Source: Sphaerotilus sulfidivorans (GTDB lineage: Bacteria > Pseudomonadota > Gammaproteobacteria > Burkholderiales > Burkholderiaceae_C). Taken from it: DNA of 64,000 nt. The stretch covers positions 124,001-188,000 of the forward strand of contig NZ_JACCPY010000003.1 in NCBI RefSeq assembly GCF_013426975.1, given 5' to 3'. The translations under genes and the position numbers were made by a program. Under the pieces are notes generated by a model, which was given only the letters and a program-made list of their open reading frames with translations, made no database searches and had not been told where the DNA came from. Each line of letters opens with the position of its first letter. The first letter of the stretch is position 1. This document shows positions 8,881 to 17,157 of the stretch, piece by piece.

Positions 8881-10181
8881 TGAGCACCGTGGAACACATC
8901 GACGCCGGCGAGGAACTGGCGCACAAGGCCCTGCGCTTCCTGACCGCGGGCAGCGTGGATGACGGCAAGAGCACCCTGATCGGCCGCCTGCTGTTCGACA
9001 GCCGCGGCATCCTGGCCGACAAGCTCGACGCGCTGGAGAAGCGCGCCGCCGGCGCCCCGATCGACCTGTCGCTGCTGACCGACGGCCTGGAGGCCGAGCG
9101 CGAGCAGGGCATCACCATCGACGTCGCCTACCAGTACTTCGCGACCAAGAGCCGCAAGTTCATCATCGCCGACGCGCCCGGCCACGAGCAGTACACCCGC
9201 AACATGGTGACGGCCGCCGCCGGCAGCGATGCCGCGGTGGTGCTGGTGGACATCACCAAGCTCGACACCTCGGTGCCTGAGGTGGTGCTGCTGCCGCAGA
9301 CCCGCCGCCACAGCCTGCTGGCGCGTCTGCTGCGCGTGCCCAGCATCGTCTTCGCGATCAACAAGCTCGACGCGATCGAGGTCGGCACGCAAGCCGCCTT
9401 TGACGCCGTGGCCAAGGCGCTGACCAAGTTCGCCGAAGAAGCCGGCATCGCCGTGCGCGGCATCGTGCCGGTCTCCGCGCTGCGCGGCGACAACGTCGCC
9501 ACCCCGTCGGCGAACTGGGACTGGTACACCGGCCCGACGCTGCTGCAGCTGCTCGAGACGCTGCCGGTCACCGACGAGGCGCATGACGGCCACCTGCTGG
9601 TGCCGGTGCAGTACGTGGCCCGCGACGAGGGCCAGGGCACCGGCCACCAGCACCGCGTGATGTGGGGCCGCATCGCCCACGGCGGCGTGAAGGCCGGCGA
9701 CACGGTGCAGATCTACCCCAGCGGCGAGACCGCGGTGGTGGCCGAGGTGCGCCACGCCGGTCTGGTGGTCGACGGCTGCGAGGCCGGCCAGTCCGCCGGC
9801 ATCGTGCTGGACCGCCAGGTCGACGTCTCGCGCGGCGACTGGATCTTCACGCCCGGCAGCGCGCCGGTGCAGCAGAACTTCGGCGGCACGCTGGCCTGGC
9901 TCGACACCGAGCCGGCGGTGCTGGGCCGCAAGTACTGGGTGCGTCACGGCAACCGCTGGGTGCAGGCGCGCATCACCGCCATCGAGCACCGCCTGGACAT
10001 CAACACGCTGGAGCAGGTCGAGGCCGAGCAGCTCTCGGTCAACGAGATCGGCCGCGTGCAGATCCAGACCCAGCAGGCGCTCCCCGTCGAGGCCTATGCC
10101 GACAACCGCGTCGGCGGCGCGCTGATCGTGGTCGATCCGACCACCAACCGCACCAGCGGCGCGCTGCTGGTCGGCGCCTGA
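8880..10181 (+). CDS. cysN: Sulfate adenylyltransferase subunit 1 (GTPase)
   Basis: GTPase subunit that drives APS formation by CysD. 433 residues with EF-Tu-like G motifs: G1 GSVDDGKST near residue 23, G3 DAPGHEQY, G4 NKLD, then two beta-barrel domains. The length is that of stand-alone CysN. The extra C-terminal APS kinase domain found in NodQ/CysNC fusions is missing. This fits the APS-type CysH upstream. Confidence 0.95.
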   Translation: MSTVEHIDAGEELAHKALRFLTAGSVDDGKSTLIGRLLFDSRGILADKLDALEKRAAGAPIDLSLLTDGLEAEREQGITIDVAYQYFATKSRKFIIADAPGHEQYTRNMVTAAAGSDAAVVLVDITKLDTSVPEVVLLPQTRRHSLLARLLRVPSIVFAINKLDAIEVGTQAAFDAVAKALTKFAEEAGIAVRGIVPVSALRGDNVATPSANWDWYTGPTLLQLLETLPVTDEAHDGHLLVPVQYVARDEGQGTGHQHRVMWGRIAHGGVKAGDTVQIYPSGETAVVAEVRHAGLVVDGCEAGQSAGIVLDRQVDVSRGDWIFTPGSAPVQQNFGGTLAWLDTEPAVLGRKYWVRHGNRWVQARITAIEHRLDINTLEQVEAEQLSVNEIGRVQIQTQQALPVEAYADNRVGGALIVVDPTTNRTSGALLVGA

Positions 10182-10198
10182 GCCAGGACGGCCGAGCC

Positions 10199-10963
10199 AT
10201 GAGCGAGGTGCGTGTCGTCTTCGTCGGCGCCGGCCCCGGCTCGGCCGACCTGATCACGCTGCGCGGGCTGCAGCGCCTGCGTCAGGCCGAGATCGTGCTG
10301 GCCGACGCGCTGACCGACCCGGCACTGCGCCAGGAAGCGCCCGACGCCGAGTGGATCGACGTCGGCAAGCGCGGCTTCAGCGCCGAGAGCACCGGCCAGG
10401 CACGCATCAACCTGCTGCTGGTCGAGTCGGCACGCCGCTCGGCGCGGGTGGTGCGCCTGAAAGGCGGCGACCCGAGCATGTTCGGCCGCCTCGAGGAGGA
10501 GCTGCACGCGCTCGGCCAGGCCGGCATCGCCAGCGAGGTGGTGCCCGGCATCACCTCGGCGCTGGCCGCGGCCGCCGCCACGCAGCAGCCGCTGACGCGT
10601 CGCGGCATCGGCCGCAGCGTCGCCTTCAGCACCGCGATGACCCGCACCGGCGACCTCGAGGCCCGGCGCAGCGCCGACACCGAGGTCTTCTACATGGCCG
10701 GGCGCCAGCTGCCCTCGCTGGCCGAGCGCCTGGCCGAGGTCGGCTGGCCGGCGGACACGCCGGTGGTGGCGATCTCGCGCGCTGGCTGGCCCGACGAGCG
10801 CTTCAGCCGCCACACGGTGGCGACGCTGGCCGAGGCCGACGCGCTGCATCACGGCCGCCCGACCCTGGTCACCGTCGGCGCCGGCGCCCGTCCGGTGCTG
10901 CCGGACGATGCGCACGGCGCGCATGACCCCGATCAAGCCCCTGCCCCGGCCTCCGTGGCCTGA
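10199..10963 (+). CDS. cobA: Uroporphyrinogen-III C-methyltransferase (siroheme synthesis)
   Basis: SAM-dependent methylation of uroporphyrinogen III to precorrin-2, the first step to siroheme, the cofactor of CysI. 254 residues with the SUMT motifs VFVGAGPGSADLITLRG, RLKGGDPSMFGR and PGITSALAAAA. It lacks the N-terminal dehydrogenase/ferrochelatase part of CysG, so those steps must be encoded elsewhere. The start ATG at 10199 is 17 bases after the cysN stop, so it is probably the last gene of the sulfate operon. Confidence 0.93.
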   Translation: MSEVRVVFVGAGPGSADLITLRGLQRLRQAEIVLADALTDPALRQEAPDAEWIDVGKRGFSAESTGQARINLLLVESARRSARVVRLKGGDPSMFGRLEEELHALGQAGIASEVVPGITSALAAAAATQQPLTRRGIGRSVAFSTAMTRTGDLEARRSADTEVFYMAGRQLPSLAERLAEVGWPADTPVVAISRAGWPDERFSRHTVATLAEADALHHGRPTLVTVGAGARPVLPDDAHGAHDPDQAPAPASVA

Positions 10964-11008
10964 GCCCGTAGAATCCCGCCCTTCAACCCTGAACCGAATT
11001 CCCCCGTC

Positions 11009-11332
11009 ATGACCCACGTCGTCACCGAAGCCTGCATCCGCTGCAAGTACACCGACTGCGTCGATGTCTGCCCCGTCGACTGCTTCCGCGAAGGCCCGAA
11101 CTTCCTGGTGATCGATCCGGACGAATGCATCGACTGCGCGGTCTGCATTCCCGAGTGCCCGGTCAGCGCCATCCTCCCCGAGGAGGACGTGCCGGCCGAC
11201 CAGCAGGTCTACATCAAGCTCAACGCCGAGCTGTCGCCGAAATGGCCCAGCATCACCAAGCGCAAGGACCCGCTGCCCGATCACGCCGACTGGAAGGACG
11301 TGACCGGCAAGCTCGACCAGCTGATCCGCTGA
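11009..11332 (+). CDS. fdxA: 7Fe ferredoxin FdxA ([3Fe-4S][4Fe-4S])
   Basis: Small soluble electron carrier of 107 residues. The first cluster motif has Cys9, Cys12, Cys17 and Cys21 (C-x2-C-x4-C-x3-CP), the second reads [13 protein letters not shown] conserved C-terminal extension ([20 protein letters not shown]) is typical of the FdxA subfamily. It is followed at 17 bases by a ferredoxin-NADP reductase gene, giving an NADPH-ferredoxin pair. Confidence 0.95.
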   Translation: MTHVVTEACIRCKYTDCVDVCPVDCFREGPNFLVIDPDECIDCAVCIPECPVSAILPEEDVPADQQVYIKLNAELSPKWPSITKRKDPLPDHADWKDVTGKLDQLIR

Positions 11333-11349
11333 TCCCGGCCGCACCGATC

Positions 11350-12390
11350 GTGCAGACCGATGCGCTGGTGATCGGCGCGGGCCCGGTCGGCCTGTTCCAG
11401 GCCTTCCAGCTCGGCCTGCTCGGCCTGTCGGTGCAGATCGTCGACGCGCTGCCGCAGGCCGGCGGTCAATGCATCGAGCTCTATGCCGACAAGCCGATCC
11501 TCGACATTCCCGGCATCCTGGAGTGCAGCGGCCGCGAGCTGACCGAGCGTCTGCTGGCGCAGCTCGCACCCCTGGCGCCAGGCTGGCACCTCGGCCATGA
11601 AGTCACGCGGCTGGCCCGCCGTGACGATGGCCGCTTCGATGCGGCCTGCGCCGATGGCACCGCCTTCGACGCCGGTGCCGTCTTCATCTGCGCCGGCGTC
11701 GGCGCCTTCCAGCCGCGTCGCCTCAAGGCGCCGGGCCTGGAAGGTCTCGAGGGCCGCCATCTCCACTACCACCCCGCGACCGATCCGGCCGCGCTGGACT
11801 GCTTTGCAGGCCAGCGCGTGCTGGTCATCGGCGGCGACGAGGCGGCGCTGGTCCGCGCCGCCGCGCTGGCCGAGCGGCCCGGTCAGCCGCCCGTGCAGCT
11901 GATGCACCGCCGCGACGTGCTGCAGGCCGACGCGACCCTGCTGACGCGCATCGACGCGCTGCGCCAGGCCGGGCACCTTGTCTTCCATGCGGCGCAGCTC
12001 GCCTCAGCACGCCAGGACGAGGCCGGCCGGCTGCTGCAGGTCGACATCACGCTGTCCGACGGCGGCCTGCGCACGCTGGATCTCGACACGCTGATCGTCT
12101 GCCAGGGCCTGAGCCCGCGCCTGGGCCCGATCGCCGACTGGGGCCTGGCGATGGACCGCAAGCTGCTGGTGGCGGACCCGGCCACCTTCGAGACCAGCGC
12201 GCCCGGCATTCATGCCGCCGGCGACATCGTCAGCTATCCCGGCAAGAAGAAGCTGATCCTGTGCGGCTTCCATGAGGCCACGCTGGCCGCACATGCCGCG
12301 CACGAGCGCCTGCGCCCGCACGAGCGCGGCCCGCTGCTCTACACCAGCAGCAGCACGCTGCTGCAGCAGCGCCTCGGCCGACACGGATGA
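11350..12390 (+). CDS. Ferredoxin-NADP reductase, thioredoxin-reductase-like type
   Basis: 346-residue FAD protein with an N-terminal FAD Rossmann motif (VIGAGPVGLF), GGQCIELYADKPILDIPG, a second nucleotide-binding fold (VLVIGGDEAAL) and the C-terminal FAD contact GIHAAGDI. The GGQ...LY..K.I.DIPG stretch is diagnostic of the TrxR-like ferredoxin-NADP reductases, which lack the CxxC of true thioredoxin reductases, as here. I chose the GTG at 11350; no ATG fits and the frame is open back into fdxA. It probably exchanges electrons with FdxA encoded just upstream. Confidence 0.85.
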   Translation: MQTDALVIGAGPVGLFQAFQLGLLGLSVQIVDALPQAGGQCIELYADKPILDIPGILECSGRELTERLLAQLAPLAPGWHLGHEVTRLARRDDGRFDAACADGTAFDAGAVFICAGVGAFQPRRLKAPGLEGLEGRHLHYHPATDPAALDCFAGQRVLVIGGDEAALVRAAALAERPGQPPVQLMHRRDVLQADATLLTRIDALRQAGHLVFHAAQLASARQDEAGRLLQVDITLSDGGLRTLDLDTLIVCQGLSPRLGPIADWGLAMDRKLLVADPATFETSAPGIHAAGDIVSYPGKKKLILCGFHEATLAAHAAHERLRPHERGPLLYTSSSTLLQQRLGRHG

Positions 12391-12395
12391 GGCTT

Positions 12396-12420
12396 GAGCG
12401 CGAGACATCGCCTCGCGCTC
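12396..12420 (+). terminator. Hairpin after the fdxA-reductase pair
   Basis: A perfect 9-base inverted repeat, GAGCGCGAG and CTCGCGCTC with a 7-base loop, lies 5 bases after the reductase stop codon. The following bases (GCGCTGCTTATTT) are only weakly T-rich, so intrinsic termination is plausible rather than certain. Confidence 0.5.
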
Positions 12421-12556
12421 GCGCTGCTTATTTCCGTAAAATCCGGCACGCGCAATATCGGCAAAAGCTCCGCAGCGCATCCCTCTCTTGTCCGAACCCG
12501 GACCCCTGCCGTCACACTTCTGATTCGTCGCATCGGTGGCGGACACCTCGAACAGG

Positions 12557-13405
12557 ATGAAGAAGAAGGTTCTAAGCACGCGCCTGCTGCGGATGATGAG
12601 GCCGCTGCTGCTCTGCCTGTCCGGCGCCCTGCTGCTGCTGCCGACGGCGCAGGCCGCTGGCACTGGTGCCGACACGCTCAAGCAGATCCAGCGCCGGGGC
12701 GAGCTGCGGGTGTGCATCTGGCCGGACTACTACGGCATCAGCTACCGCAATCCCAAGACCCGCCAGCTCAGCGGGCTCGACATCGACCTGTCGGCCGAGC
12801 TGGCGCGCGAGCTGGGCGTGCGGCTGCAGCATGTCGACTCCTCGTTCGCGACCCTGATCGATGACCTGCGCGAGGTCCGCTGCGACATCGCGATGTTCGC
12901 GGTCGCCGCACTGCCGCAGCGCCGCCAGCACCTGGCCTTCAGCCAGCCCTACCTGAGCAGCGGCATTCATGCGATCACCACCCGCAGCAACCGGGTGGTG
13001 CGCCGCTGGGAGGACATCGACCGGCCGGGCGTGCTGGTCGGCGTGCAGGCCGGCACCTTCATGGCGACCGTCATGCGCGACGAGCTGCGCCATGCCACGC
13101 TGGTGGTGGTCAAGGCGCCCGACACCCGCGAACAGGAGCTCGAGTCCGGTCGCATCGATGTCTTCATGACCGACTATCCCTACAGCCGTCGCCTGCTCGA
13201 CAGCGCCGACTGGGCGCGGCTGCTGAGCCCGCCGCAGCCGCTGCATGTGCTGCCCTACGCCTATGCGCTGCGGCAGGGCGACGCGGCCTGGCTGGCCCGG
13301 GTGGACCAGTTCGTCGCGCACATCCGCCAGGACGGCCGGCTCGCGGCCGCCGCGCGCCGGCACGGCCTGTCCGAGATCGTCCAGCGCACCGGGAACAAGC
13401 CATGA
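12557..13405 (+). CDS. Periplasmic solute-binding protein, family 3
   Basis: 282 residues. A signal peptide (LLLCLSGALLLLPTAQAAG) is followed by a family-3 solute-binding fold: LKQIQRRGELRVCIWPDYYG, SGLDIDLSAELARELG, CDIAMFAVAALPQRRQHLAFSQPYL and the later lobe LESGRIDVFMTDYPYSRRLL. No ABC permease or ATPase lies next to it. Instead its last 4 bases overlap the start of a membrane histidine kinase, so it may act as a sensor input for that kinase rather than as a transporter part. The ligand is unknown; an amino-acid-like compound is usual for this family. Confidence 0.85.
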   Translation: MKKKVLSTRLLRMMRPLLLCLSGALLLLPTAQAAGTGADTLKQIQRRGELRVCIWPDYYGISYRNPKTRQLSGLDIDLSAELARELGVRLQHVDSSFATLIDDLREVRCDIAMFAVAALPQRRQHLAFSQPYLSSGIHAITTRSNRVVRRWEDIDRPGVLVGVQAGTFMATVMRDELRHATLVVVKAPDTREQELESGRIDVFMTDYPYSRRLLDSADWARLLSPPQPLHVLPYAYALRQGDAAWLARVDQFVAHIRQDGRLAAAARRHGLSEIVQRTGNKP

Positions 13406-15579
13406 AGCCGGCCGAGGCCCCGCAAGCCCGCACGCTGATCGACAGCAGCCGGCTGCTCTGGCTCGGCATGACTCTGCTGGTCGGGGTGGCGCTGCTGACC
13501 GCCGCCTATGCCGCACGGCAGCGCCAGACGGTCATCGCCGACGAGACACGGCGCATGGACACGCTGGTGCGGGTGCTGCAGGGCGAGACGCAGCGCCTGC
13601 TCGACACCAGCGCGCTGATGCTGCAGACCCTGGCCAGCCGGATCGACCGTCAGCCTGCGGGCGAGACCGACGCGTTGCGCGAGAGCATGCTCGCGACCCT
13701 GCGCATCGCACCGCAGATGCGCAGCCTGTGGCTGATCGACACCGAAGGCCGGATCCTGGCGGCCACCCACGCGCCGCAGGATTTGCGCCCGCTCGACACC
13801 GGCCGGCTGACGCTGGCCAGCGAGGCCGGGGAGATCCGGCTGGGCGGCTGGCTGCCCGGTCGAGATCTGCGCCAGAGCGGCGTGCCGCCCGCTGGCGTGG
13901 GCGTGATGACCCTGTCGACCCGGATCGCGGCGGCTGAGGCCGGTCCGGCACGCCCACCCGTGCGCCATCTGATCGCCACCCTCAACCCCGACGCGCTGGC
14001 CTCGCAGCAGCAGCGCCTGCTGGGACACGGCACGCTGTCGGCCGCGCTGCTGGACTTCCAGGGCCAGATTCTCGGCGGCACCGATCAGCTCGTCGCCAGT
14101 CCGGGAGAATCCCGCCCGACCCTGCCCGCGCTGCAGGACTTCCTGCCGGAGCGCGAGCACGGCCACTACGACAGCCCTGGCATCGACGGCACGCAGACGC
14201 TCAGCAGCTTCGATGCCAGCGGGCGCTGGCCGGTGTTCACGCTGCTGGAGCAGCCGGTCGACGCGGTCGAGACCATCGTGCGCGACAAGCTGCTGTGGTC
14301 GGTGATGATGATGTGCGCCTCGATGGGACTGATCGGCCTGGGCACGCTGCTGGCCTGGCGGGCCCTGAGAACGCAGGAGCAGCTGATGCTCACGCTGCAG
14401 CAGACCCGCAGCCAGCTCGTCGACAGCGAGGGCCATCTGCGCACCCTGATCGAGGCCGCGCCGGCCGCGATGTTCGTGCTCGATCCGCTCGGACGCTACG
14501 CGATGGTCAACCAGGCCTTCGAGGATCTGCTCGACGTGCGCCGCGAGCAGCTGCTGGGCCAGCGCGGTGAAAGCCATGAGCGGCTGCGCCAGCTCGCCTA
14601 CCACCAGGCGCTCGACCATGCCCTCTGGAGCAGCAGCGGCAGCGGGCGCAGCCACTATGTCGAGGAGTTCGTGCTCCAGGGCGGCGAGCGCCGGCAGATG
14701 CTGGTCACCAAGGTCACGCTGCGCCGCCCGGGCGAGCGCGCCGGCGGCATCATCGGCAGCCTGACCGACGTCACCAGCTTCCACGAGGCCGAGCAGCGCG
14801 CGGCCGAGGCCCGCCAGACCATCGAGGCTGCCTACCGAGCCGAGTCGGAATTCATCGGCAACCTCAGCCATGCGCTGCGCACGCCGCTGCAGTCGATCAT
14901 CGGCTTCTCCGAGCTGGGCCGACTGCGCACCCGGCGCGATGCGGCGCTGCAGGAACTGTTCGGCCATGTGCATCAGGCCGGTCTGCGCATGCTCGGCGTG
15001 GTCGATGACCTGCTGGATCTGTCGCGGCTCAAGAGCTCGGCCGGCACGCTGCACTGCACGCCCAACGACACCCTGGCGCTGGTGCGCGAGGTGGTCGGAC
15101 ATGCGCGCGAGGCCCCCGCGGGCCTGGGCCGCTCGATCCGGATCGAGCACGCCAGCGATCTTGCCGCCTGGGCCTGCGTCGATCCGCTGCGCTTCCAGCA
15201 GGTGGTGCGGCTGCTGGTCGAGCGTGCGCTGGCGCTGACGCCCACCTCCGAGCCGGTCACGCTCAGCGCCGAGATCGACTTGCAGGAGCGGCTGCACTGG
15301 CGCGTTCGCGAGACCGGTGCAGCGCTGCCCGACAACGAGCACGAGACGGTGTTCGACGCCTTCTTCCAGTCCCGCCGCAACGGCGCCGCCCCGAATGCCA
15401 GCCAGGGCAGCGGCCTCGAGCTGGCCATCTGCCGCCAGATCATGCGAGAGCTCGGCGGTGACCTGATCTACCAGCCGCACCCGCAAGGCGGCGGGGTCTT
15501 CGACTTCTGGCTGCCGCACACCACCCCGGAACGCTCGGATCCACGTCCATTCGAGGCATCGCAAAAAAAAGCGGCCTGA
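13402..15579 (+). CDS. Membrane PAS histidine kinase with degenerate catalytic domain
   Basis: 725 residues. A transmembrane helix near residues 20-38, a periplasmic region to about 295, a second transmembrane helix near 297-317, a PAS domain (LRTLIEAAPAAMFVLDPLGRYAMV), and a HisKA helix with phospho-acceptor His490 in GNLSHALRTPLQS. The ATP-binding domain is unusual: the N box has no clear Asn (RFQQVVRLLVERALALTP), and the G1 box DxGxG is replaced by ETGAA. The G2-like GSGLELAICRQIM is kept. It may be a weak kinase, a phosphatase or a non-catalytic partner. Translationally coupled to the upstream binding protein (ATGA overlap). No response regulator is adjacent. Confidence 0.85.
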   Translation: MKPAEAPQARTLIDSSRLLWLGMTLLVGVALLTAAYAARQRQTVIADETRRMDTLVRVLQGETQRLLDTSALMLQTLASRIDRQPAGETDALRESMLATLRIAPQMRSLWLIDTEGRILAATHAPQDLRPLDTGRLTLASEAGEIRLGGWLPGRDLRQSGVPPAGVGVMTLSTRIAAAEAGPARPPVRHLIATLNPDALASQQQRLLGHGTLSAALLDFQGQILGGTDQLVASPGESRPTLPALQDFLPEREHGHYDSPGIDGTQTLSSFDASGRWPVFTLLEQPVDAVETIVRDKLLWSVMMMCASMGLIGLGTLLAWRALRTQEQLMLTLQQTRSQLVDSEGHLRTLIEAAPAAMFVLDPLGRYAMVNQAFEDLLDVRREQLLGQRGESHERLRQLAYHQALDHALWSSSGSGRSHYVEEFVLQGGERRQMLVTKVTLRRPGERAGGIIGSLTDVTSFHEAEQRAAEARQTIEAAYRAESEFIGNLSHALRTPLQSIIGFSELGRLRTRRDAALQELFGHVHQAGLRMLGVVDDLLDLSRLKSSAGTLHCTPNDTLALVREVVGHAREAPAGLGRSIRIEHASDLAAWACVDPLRFQQVVRLLVERALALTPTSEPVTLSAEIDLQERLHWRVRETGAALPDNEHETVFDAFFQSRRNGAAPNASQGSGLELAICRQIMRELGGDLIYQPHPQGGGVFDFWLPHTTPERSDPRPFEASQKKAA

Positions 15580-15646
15580 CCTCTTGCAGACCATCAAAGT
15601 TTCACAATAGAATTCAATTCTTGTCAGCTGACGCAGACAAATCTGA

Positions 15647-15722
15647 TCCCTGATAGCTCAGTCGGTAGAGCGACGGACTGTTAATCCGCAGGTCCCTGGT
15701 TCGAGTCCAGGTCGGGGAGCCA
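15647..15722 (+). tRNA. tRNA-Asn (GTT), copy 1
   Basis: 76 bases including an encoded CCA. The acceptor arms TCCCTGA/TCGGGGA pair with one T-G, the D arm GCTCAGTCGGTAGAGC, the anticodon loop CTGTTAA (anticodon GTT), and the T arm GGTTCGAGTCC are all clear. It is identical to the second copy 35 bases downstream, and both probably lie on one transcript. Confidence 0.97.
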
Positions 15723-15757
15723 AGCATCAGATTCATCCGCATCATCAGCCAGACTGT

Positions 15758-15833
15758 TCCCTGATAGCTCAGTCGGTAGAGCGACGGACTGTTAATCCGC
15801 AGGTCCCTGGTTCGAGTCCAGGTCGGGGAGCCA
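15758..15833 (+). tRNA. tRNA-Asn (GTT), copy 2
   Basis: Exact repeat of the 76-base tRNA-Asn upstream, again with encoded CCA and anticodon GTT. A terminator-like hairpin follows 17 bases later. No integrase or att-like duplicate is visible downstream. Confidence 0.97.
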
Positions 15834-15849
15834 AAAATTCAATCAGATC

Positions 15850-15883
15850 AACGCCCTCGCGCCGCAAGCGCTGGGGCGTTTTT
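15850..15883 (+). terminator. Intrinsic terminator of the tRNA-Asn pair
   Basis: Stem ACGCCCTCGCGC with GCGCTGGGGCGT around a short CGCAA loop, with one mismatch and one G-T pair, followed by a run of T (GTTTTTCC). Confidence 0.8.
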
Positions 15884-15992
15884 CCTTGTCGGCTGCCGCG
15901 TTGACGCTTTTGTCCGTCTGTCCGTCAGCTCCGCGCTTTCCATCGCGCCGCACGGTCCGCAGGCCTGCGGCGCTTTGCATTTCAGGCGCCGA

Positions 15993-16304
15993 TCATCCCT
16001 CCCCGACCGCGCGGCGCAGCTCGTCGACGGTGTAGCCCTCGCGGATCAGGGCCTCGCGCAGCCAGGCAGGCTGAGGACCCAGGCCGTCCCAGGTGGCACC
16101 GGACACCGGATGGCGATAGCGCACCTCGGCCGGCGCCGCCGGTGCGGCACGCGTGAGCGGTCCGCGCAGCTCATGGGGCTCGATGCGCCAGAACGCCATC
16201 AGGCGGTGGATCTTGCGCAGGGCGATCTGCCGTTCTGCCTGACCTTCATTCGCGCCCTCTGCGGCGCCATCCGTGTCAGACCGCGATTCGATGTTCTTCT
16301 TCAT
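15993..16304 (-). CDS. H-NS family nucleoid-associated DNA-binding protein
   Basis: 103 residues. The C-terminal half carries the H-NS DNA-binding signature: YRHPVSGATWDGLGPQPAWL, matching the family pattern Y-x-P-x-x-G-x-TW-x-G-x-G-x-x-P-x-WL. The N-terminal half is short and charged and could form the oligomerisation helix. Proteins like this bind AT-rich DNA and silence foreign genes. It stands alone between the tRNA pair and ffs, on the opposite strand. Confidence 0.85.
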   Translation of the reverse strand: MKKNIESRSDTDGAAEGANEGQAERQIALRKIHRLMAFWRIEPHELRGPLTRAAPAAPAEVRYRHPVSGATWDGLGPQPAWLREALIREGYTVDELRRAVGEG

Positions 16305-16395
16305 CCGTCGATTGTCTCGGGTGCGTGGGGATCATGCGCATGGTGGCACAGGCCGCATGACGCGGCAGGGCGGGAAGCGTGTGGAAAATATCAGC

Positions 16396-16401
16396 TACAA
16401 T
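16396..16401 (+). promoter_or_regulatory. -10 element of the SRP RNA gene
   Basis: TACAAT at 16396-16401 lies 7 bases before the predicted 5' end of the SRP RNA. A matching -35 is not obvious. Confidence 0.55.
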
Positions 16402-16408
16402 CTTGGTT

Positions 16409-16504
16409 GACGGGCCTCCCTGCATGGGGGCGCGGCCAACCGGGTCAGGTCGGGAACGAAGCAGCCCTAACCGTTAGCACTCAGTGCCAGGGTCAAGGCT
16501 CGTC
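16409..16504 (+). ncRNA. ffs: Signal recognition particle RNA (4.5S RNA, small bacterial type)
   Basis: About 96 bases folding into one long hairpin, with the end strands GACGGGCC and GGCTCGTC pairing. The SRP core is clear: GGTCAGGTCGGGAACGAAGCAGCC, reported here in part as GGTCAGG and the tetraloop region GGAA followed by GAAGCAGCC. It binds Ffh for co-translational membrane targeting. The ends are set from the terminal pairing. Confidence 0.93.
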
Positions 16505-16639
16505 ACCCTCCCCCGCTCCGCGCGATCTCTCCACTCCTCCCTACCGTCTTTCTCGAGATTCCTTGTGCCATTCGACCTGCATGCGCAGGCGAGCGGGACT
16601 ACGATGAGCCCTGTCCATCGTCCCCAAGGAGAACCTCTG

Positions 16640-17131
16640 ATGATCCGCATCCTGCTGCCCTTTGATGGAAGCGAACATGCGCTCGACGCCGTGCGTCACG
16701 TGATCGGGATGAGGCAGGCGGGCCTCGAGATCGAGGCGGTGCTGCTGAACGTGCAGGATCCGCCGCACCTTTACGAGGTGGTTCTCGCGCCCGATGCCGA
16801 CCTGATCGACAGTGCCAGCCATGAGGCCGGAGAGCATGTGCTCGCCCCGGCCGCGGCGCTGCTGCAGACCGCGGACCTCGCGTTCGAGACGGCGGTCGTC
16901 ACCGGCGACGCCGCCCATGAGATCGCCGAGCAGGCGCTGCTGCTGGGCTGCGATCAGATCGTCATGACCACGCTGAGCCACGGCGCACTGCTCGGGCGGC
17001 TGCAGGACGCCGTCTCGCACGAGGTGGTGCGCCGTGCCCGGGTGCCGGTCACGCTGGTGCCGCCGCCGCTGCGCGAGGTCGAGGCCGACGACCTCGCCGC
17101 GCTGGGTGCCGAGGACGACGGCACCTCCTGA
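16640..17131 (+). CDS. Universal stress protein (UspA family)
   Basis: 163-residue single-domain Usp. The N-terminal beta strand IRILLPFDGSEHALDAV and the C-terminal region CDQIVMTTLSHGALLGRL then VPVTLVPP fit the fold. The nucleotide-binding G-x2-G-x9-G[S/T] motif is not preserved in its usual form, so ATP binding is uncertain. The start ATG at 16640 has an AAGGAG ribosome site 8-13 bases upstream. The frame continues upstream into the ffs region but that part is not protein-like. Confidence 0.88.
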   Translation: MIRILLPFDGSEHALDAVRHVIGMRQAGLEIEAVLLNVQDPPHLYEVVLAPDADLIDSASHEAGEHVLAPAAALLQTADLAFETAVVTGDAAHEIAEQALLLGCDQIVMTTLSHGALLGRLQDAVSHEVVRRARVPVTLVPPPLREVEADDLAALGAEDDGTS

Positions 17132-17157
17132 CCGCCCCCGCACCCGCGCCGGGGGCC

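Noticed and set aside
15647-16304. Genomic island inserted at tRNA-Asn
   Set aside because: No integrase, no direct repeat of a tRNA 3' end downstream, and neighbours (H-NS-like, ffs, Usp) look like core genes.
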